Shown here: positions 59,444 through 64,000 of the stretch, in pieces
Layout: each line of letters starts with the position of its first letter
Numbering within the stretch: position 1 is the stretch's first letter
The notes under the pieces: model-generated
What the model was told of the DNA's origin: nothing
The model's database searches: none
What the model saw: only the letters and a program-made list of their open reading frames with translations
Assembly: GCF_028554725.1 (NCBI RefSeq)
Contig: NC_071670.1
Span: 31,552,001 to 31,616,000, forward strand
Length of the DNA: 64,000 nt
Reading direction: 5' to 3'
DNA from: Zeugodacus cucurbitae
Taxonomy: Eukaryota; Arthropoda; Insecta; Diptera; Tephritidae
Position numbers and translations under genes: made by a program

Positions 59444-62400
59444 AATATATCTTTAAACCAGTAAATATCTACAAATATTTCCCCGTATTTTGTTCCTACA
59501 CATAGTTATATAAGGGTACTAAAATAAAATTCATTTCCCATTTATTACTATTTTTGCGATAAAAAAATTTTCTTCCGTTGTAGAGAGCTGCCTTAAAAAT
59601 TGAATATTCCCGAAAACAAAATTATTTAGACCAAATCTCTCGAACATGGTTTGTAAATGTTTTTAATTCAATAAATCTAACAAAAAATCCTCAATAAATT
59701 TAAAAATACATAATTAAATGAAATACATATATTTGAACATAAAACCACAAAGCTTTTGTGAGCTCATTAAATATTTGTACAAATGCTATTATTTATTTTA
59801 CTTTTATTAAATTTAAAATATTGTATTTATGTGAAATATTTACTTGATATAGTTGATAAAAATAATTCCAACTTTTGTGAGTCATTAAACGCCACGTTCC
59901 GTTATTAATTCTACAATTTCCTCAAGAAATTTTTCCGGTTTCTAATTAACTGATTATTTATACTTCTGATGAATATTTTTACAATTTGATCACATAGCGG
60001 AAAATAATCCTTAATTACGCTTTACACAAACTTTTGTTTTAAATTAACTCATATACAGGTTACGGAAAGTCTTTACGTATCTCGGCAAAGTTTTTATTTA
60101 ATTAAATTATTGTTCTAAAGCAACATATATAATGTTAATTAAATGGAATGAGACGACTAGTTTACATCATTCAAACCCGACCATTACTTTTCTGGATTTC
60201 ATTCAAAGTGGAACTTGTATGATTATTAAATTAACGCACTTTATGTAACTTAATTGTTGACCAAAAGTTTTTATATGTTCGTTGCATATTATAAGGCTAT
60301 AAAGCTCCTATAAATCTGTGCCATTATATTTGCTAATTTCCTTACGCTCCCATTCTAATAAGTTATTTGTTATTCCCTTCGTTTTCCTTTATTTGAGTTG
60401 ACTGCGATAGTAATAAAATTAATGTAGAAGGCAAAGTTGATGATAAAGGCAAGGGTTAGTGAACGCATAAATAACACGAATATATTGATTTCCAGCTGCT
60501 TATAATTAACCATTCTGTTCTCCCTATTAAAGAGTGCTAATAATAATAATATTGCCTAAAAGTTTCATTAATTTCCATCAAAACGAGTATGTTGTTTGTG
60601 AAATCTTTATGTCTGCACTAAATATTGTTATTTAAAATTTAGCCTATTACCTTTCAAACATATAGAGAGCAACATCATAGCTTTGGACTAAAGTTATATT
60701 ATATTTGGTTGAATTAAACGTTAAGATTAAACTCATACCTCTATTGAGGGAACTACAGAATATCGAATATAATTATTAATTCTAATACAACATCAATGTT
60801 AGAATATTCATATTTTAAATTTGTCGTTTTGCTTCTGTTTTTATCAATATTTACCATTAAGCATTGATATAAAACCTTTGGCTAATGGCTAAGACTCACA
60901 TGGCCATAAATATGGGCACGATGACAGCAGGAAATCAAGGAATTGGCAACACATTTCACATTTCGATATCAAACAGATTTTTTGCTTACACAATGATTGC
61001 CGGTTCGTGACAAAATGTAGGAAACTTTTAAACTTTGTAAGTAAAAATCGTGATACATCTTCGTGATCATGATGCATGTTTTGTGTTATTGCACGTAATT
61101 TCTCAGTTAATAAATTATTATTAATAGTTTGTTTCATGTGTGATGTTACATGTTTTTTACCTCAAAAGAAAAATAACTTAATTTGAGTAAGCCAGTATTT
61201 CATATGGTAACCGTAAGTAATCTAAACTATTTATAGAAGTATCTATATAATAATTTGGGAAGACCAAATTAGTTAAGGGAAAGAGTTACAGTATGCAACT
61301 GCAAATTTTAGTTCAACTCGCATCCATTTTCGCCCAAGAGGTGTCAATTATCCATTAATTCTGTGCTGTGGCCAATTGGCAACAGTCAAGTTTGTGTTTC
61401 ATTAATTATTCTCTTTTTAAGCGCGCTTAACCACTGCAACGCCATTGTGCTTTATGTTATGCATTTAGTCTTTTGCCGTTAATTATTCAAAGGCTTATCA
61501 AGATGTTGCTATTTTAAGTGTTATTTTTAATGTTTTCAATAATTAATGGAGACAGTCTAATTGACCCTTTAGCATGACACATATAAAACCCAAAAATCGA
61601 AATTATTGTCAATTAAACATGGAACAACTTCTTCTTTCTAGCTATAAGCTGGAGCTTATTGAGCGAGTGTACTTATGTACTTTAGTAATTGGTGTACATG
61701 GCGTATGAGTATCTTTATTTTTGAACGTGGGATAGGACCTGGGATTTCATATTCGATAGCAGGGATTCTGAAAAGTTATTGTCTTATTGTCCGATTTTGA
61801 CTTTTGTAAAACAAATAGCACTAATACTGCATTGGAGGTGTGACACTGCTCATCTAAAAATCGTTGTTGTGAACCGATCTCGTCCATTTTCATTTTCACT
61901 CATGCAAGCAACTTACTTTTGTGCTCCAACTGACAAATCGTAATATAATATGGTTCAAGATATACATGAAATGTTTACTATTTTATTGTCAACTTACGCT
62001 TGTAAGTCAAATTCTTAGTTCACTTTCTTGAATACAATTATATATTAGCACACATAAATATACAAGCAATATATGAATTACACACATACATATTTCATTT
62101 TTTTTATTTAAATTGAAATTTCATTTCTATCACATATATGTTAACAGACACGTCACCTTCACGTAAAATAAATGCATACAATGTACCTATCTTTACTCCT
62201 TTGTTAAGCTTTGAGAAAAAACATTCGAGAAAAAATCCAACACATTTTTGCCAGTAGTTCATAAATATAATTTTTTATAATCATTTGCGTGTGCATCTGA
62301 TTTGCTTCACCACAAAGTAATAATAAATATGACCACGTTATACTATACCGTAAGCTGCAGTAAATTGTTAAGAAGGAGTGGAAACTTTCAAGAGCAAACA

Positions 62401-64000
62401 CCTGAGTACGCATAATAATACTTGAGTACCGGAACGTGACTGAGCGGAGAGTTAAGCATTTGGACTACAACATTAACGTGAATGAAGTCACATTTATTAA
62501 ACAGTGGAAGTGAAAAAAGTGCAGGATATGGAAACGACTTGCATTTCTTCGTTGGGGATGTGGTAAATGAAAAATGTTTCTCGCTTTGCGCTGTACTTGA
62601 CGGACATATTTCACCAATTGGTAGACAAGATATGCTTGCATTGCTACAAAAACTTAAATTATTATTAGCTTAAATATTTTACTTTGATATAAACGAAAGA
62701 ATACGAGCGATTTACAATGCAAAAAATTGTTAAACTGCACCTGGTACACGGAAACTATCGTAAATTATAAAATTTGTATATATATATATGTAAACCATTT
62801 CTTTATCAAAGTGAAATTTGAAGTAATGAGGGATATTTTGTTTATTTCCATAATTTAGTACTTCCATAATGTCAATGGCCAGCCAACTTTAAAACTTGCT
62901 TGTTTCAAAGGAAACCTGTCGCATTACCTTTTCCTACTTTGCTTTCGCATCTGGTCAACCGAAAAGAATTAAATTGCATTCAATGCGTAAGCATGAACAA
63001 TAGTGTTGAGCGCGCCTCAACACCAACAGTACTAAGTAGCACAAAGGCTAGTTATATTCCAACGCATCCAAACGCATATCCAAAATCAGCTTGGCGCTAA
63101 TTAGTGAGATTTTAGCTAGGAGGTATCAAATCTGAACATTAGAATTACGGTGCTCTGAGTTCATGGAATTATCATATATTTTGCAATAATATGACATAAG
63201 CTAAACCAATATACTCGTAAATTGATCATACACTTAAGTTGGGAAGTTCACTTAGGTACTCGTCTCTGAAATTTGATTCTGTGTACTATCAGAATTATCA
63301 GTGGGAATTAGAATAAAATGATTTGATTGGTAAACCAGTAATGTATAATCTGTATATTGTTTTATCCTATTTGCACATTGTATTACATAATTCCCAGTAA
63401 CAAGATTAGAGGCAGGGAAATCCATGAAACAAGTTGACTTCTTTGTTATGATGAACTAATTGAATTCTTGTTACTTTTAAGTACAGCTTTAACTTATTTG
63501 TTACATAAATGTTCAAAATCAAACCATATACATGTATAACTCAATTATATTAAAATTTGTTTTTGTTTTGAATATAAATACATAAAATGTTTACGGAAAC
63601 AGGATTCAGAAAAATATTTATTATGAATGCATTGCTATCTCCATATGATTTCTGCAAAATATTTGATTTCAATGGAAATTTCACTTTTATTTTCATTGTC
63701 ACTTGTAATGGCATTCGTAGTTTACATGCGTATGAATTCCATCCCTTTCAGTATGATTTCGTTGTCATGCATTTTAAGCTCAGCAGTGTTCATTGTCGAA
63801 GAATGAAAAGCTTTTTATGGACACTTTTATTAATTTCTAAACGTACATGTTCAACCAAGGAAAATTGAATAGAACAGAACGAATCAATAGAATTAAAGTA
63901 TAATTGAGTAAAAAATAAATGTATTTCAATTGAAAACAAAAGGCAGTAAAAGCATACTGTCAATATTAACACCAACTATAGTTTTATTCATTTAATACTT
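59444..64000. other. AT-rich sequence, no gene seen
   Basis: Scanned on both strands. The frames at 60889-61137 (-), 62482-62673 (+) and 63587-63868 (+) are short and match nothing I recognise, and no Ig-like exon was found. A faint DINE-like relic lies near 61740-61900. Confidence 0.45.
61740..61900 (-). repeat. Very degenerate DINE-like relic
   Basis: Scattered matches in order: TTCATATTCGATAGCAGGG, TTGTCCGATTTTGAC, ACTGCATTGGAGGTGTGACA and GTTGTGAACCGATCTCGTCC followed by ATTTTCA. They are consistent with the middle of the family in minus orientation, but the evidence is thin. Confidence 0.3.

Noticed and set aside
1..64000. tRNA, rRNA and microRNA genes.
   Set aside because: No cloverleaf with A and B boxes or rRNA core sequence was recognised by eye. 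AT hairpins such as the one at 32278-32314 are too common in this composition to call as microRNAs.

Overview
The window looks like a stretch of a dipteran genome, most likely a tephritid-type fruit fly. It is AT-rich and intron-like, with long non-coding spans, fly-style splice signals and many transposable elements. There are no bacterial operons, no rRNA or tRNA genes that I could recognise, and no CRISPR array. The species is an inference from repeat style and protein similarity recalled without a search.

Host gene. The best host-gene signal is a 102-base exon at 32554-32655 (+), with a clean acceptor, a GTAAGT donor and phase 1 at both ends. It encodes the start of an immunoglobulin domain that I read as the first Ig domain of a Sidekick-like (sdk) cell-adhesion protein. 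A second segment at 38962-39163 keeps both splice signals and clear similarity to the rest of that Ig domain. Its reading frame is broken, however: the conserved Trp is a stop and the second Ig Cys is gone. A phase-compatible candidate first coding exon lies at 13105-13285. Most of the window would then be introns of this gene. The first 560 bases resemble a fly promoter or 5' UTR, but this is weak.

Mobile elements. (1) A roughly 1.2 kb non-coding family is present about a dozen times. It has subterminal inverted repeats (TATACTCTCGCAA), a terminal hairpin and an internal GTCC/GTCT microsatellite, which fits DINE-1/Helentron-type non-autonomous elements. Copies lie at 3895-4890, 9302-10480, 22017-23220, 33476-34672, 34673-35852, 48443-49312, 50764-52210 and 53086-59443, plus relics. 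(2) An RTE-like LINE family is present as six pieces: 6988-7011 (a stub), 36447-37729, 43376-44085, 51649-51879, 53246-55494 and 55908-58850. (3) One Jockey/CR1-type LINE lies at 15503-17885 with a perfect 12-bp target duplication, a 2A-like NPGP motif and a PHD-like finger. (4) Two TIR elements lie at 8986-10575 (split by a DINE-like element) and 47646-48097.

Layout. 1-13 kb holds putative 5' sequence, intron and two DINE-like copies. 13-18 kb holds the candidate exon and the 2A-bearing LINE. 18-32 kb is intron with one DINE-like copy and a CACTCG motif cluster. 32-39 kb holds the Ig exon, a tandem DINE-like pair, a LINE and the broken Ig exon. 39-53 kb holds fragments, a G-quadruplex candidate, a MITE and a DINE-like copy carrying a LINE scrap. 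53-59.4 kb is one DINE-like element broken by two LINEs of the same family, one of them carrying an internal inversion. 59.4-64 kb is quiet.

The most unusual observations are the decayed Ig exon with intact splice sites, the LINE internal inversion with a 14-bp tandem filler, and an RTE-like LINE whose stop codon sits in the loop of a conserved 3'-terminal hairpin in all five copies that reach it.
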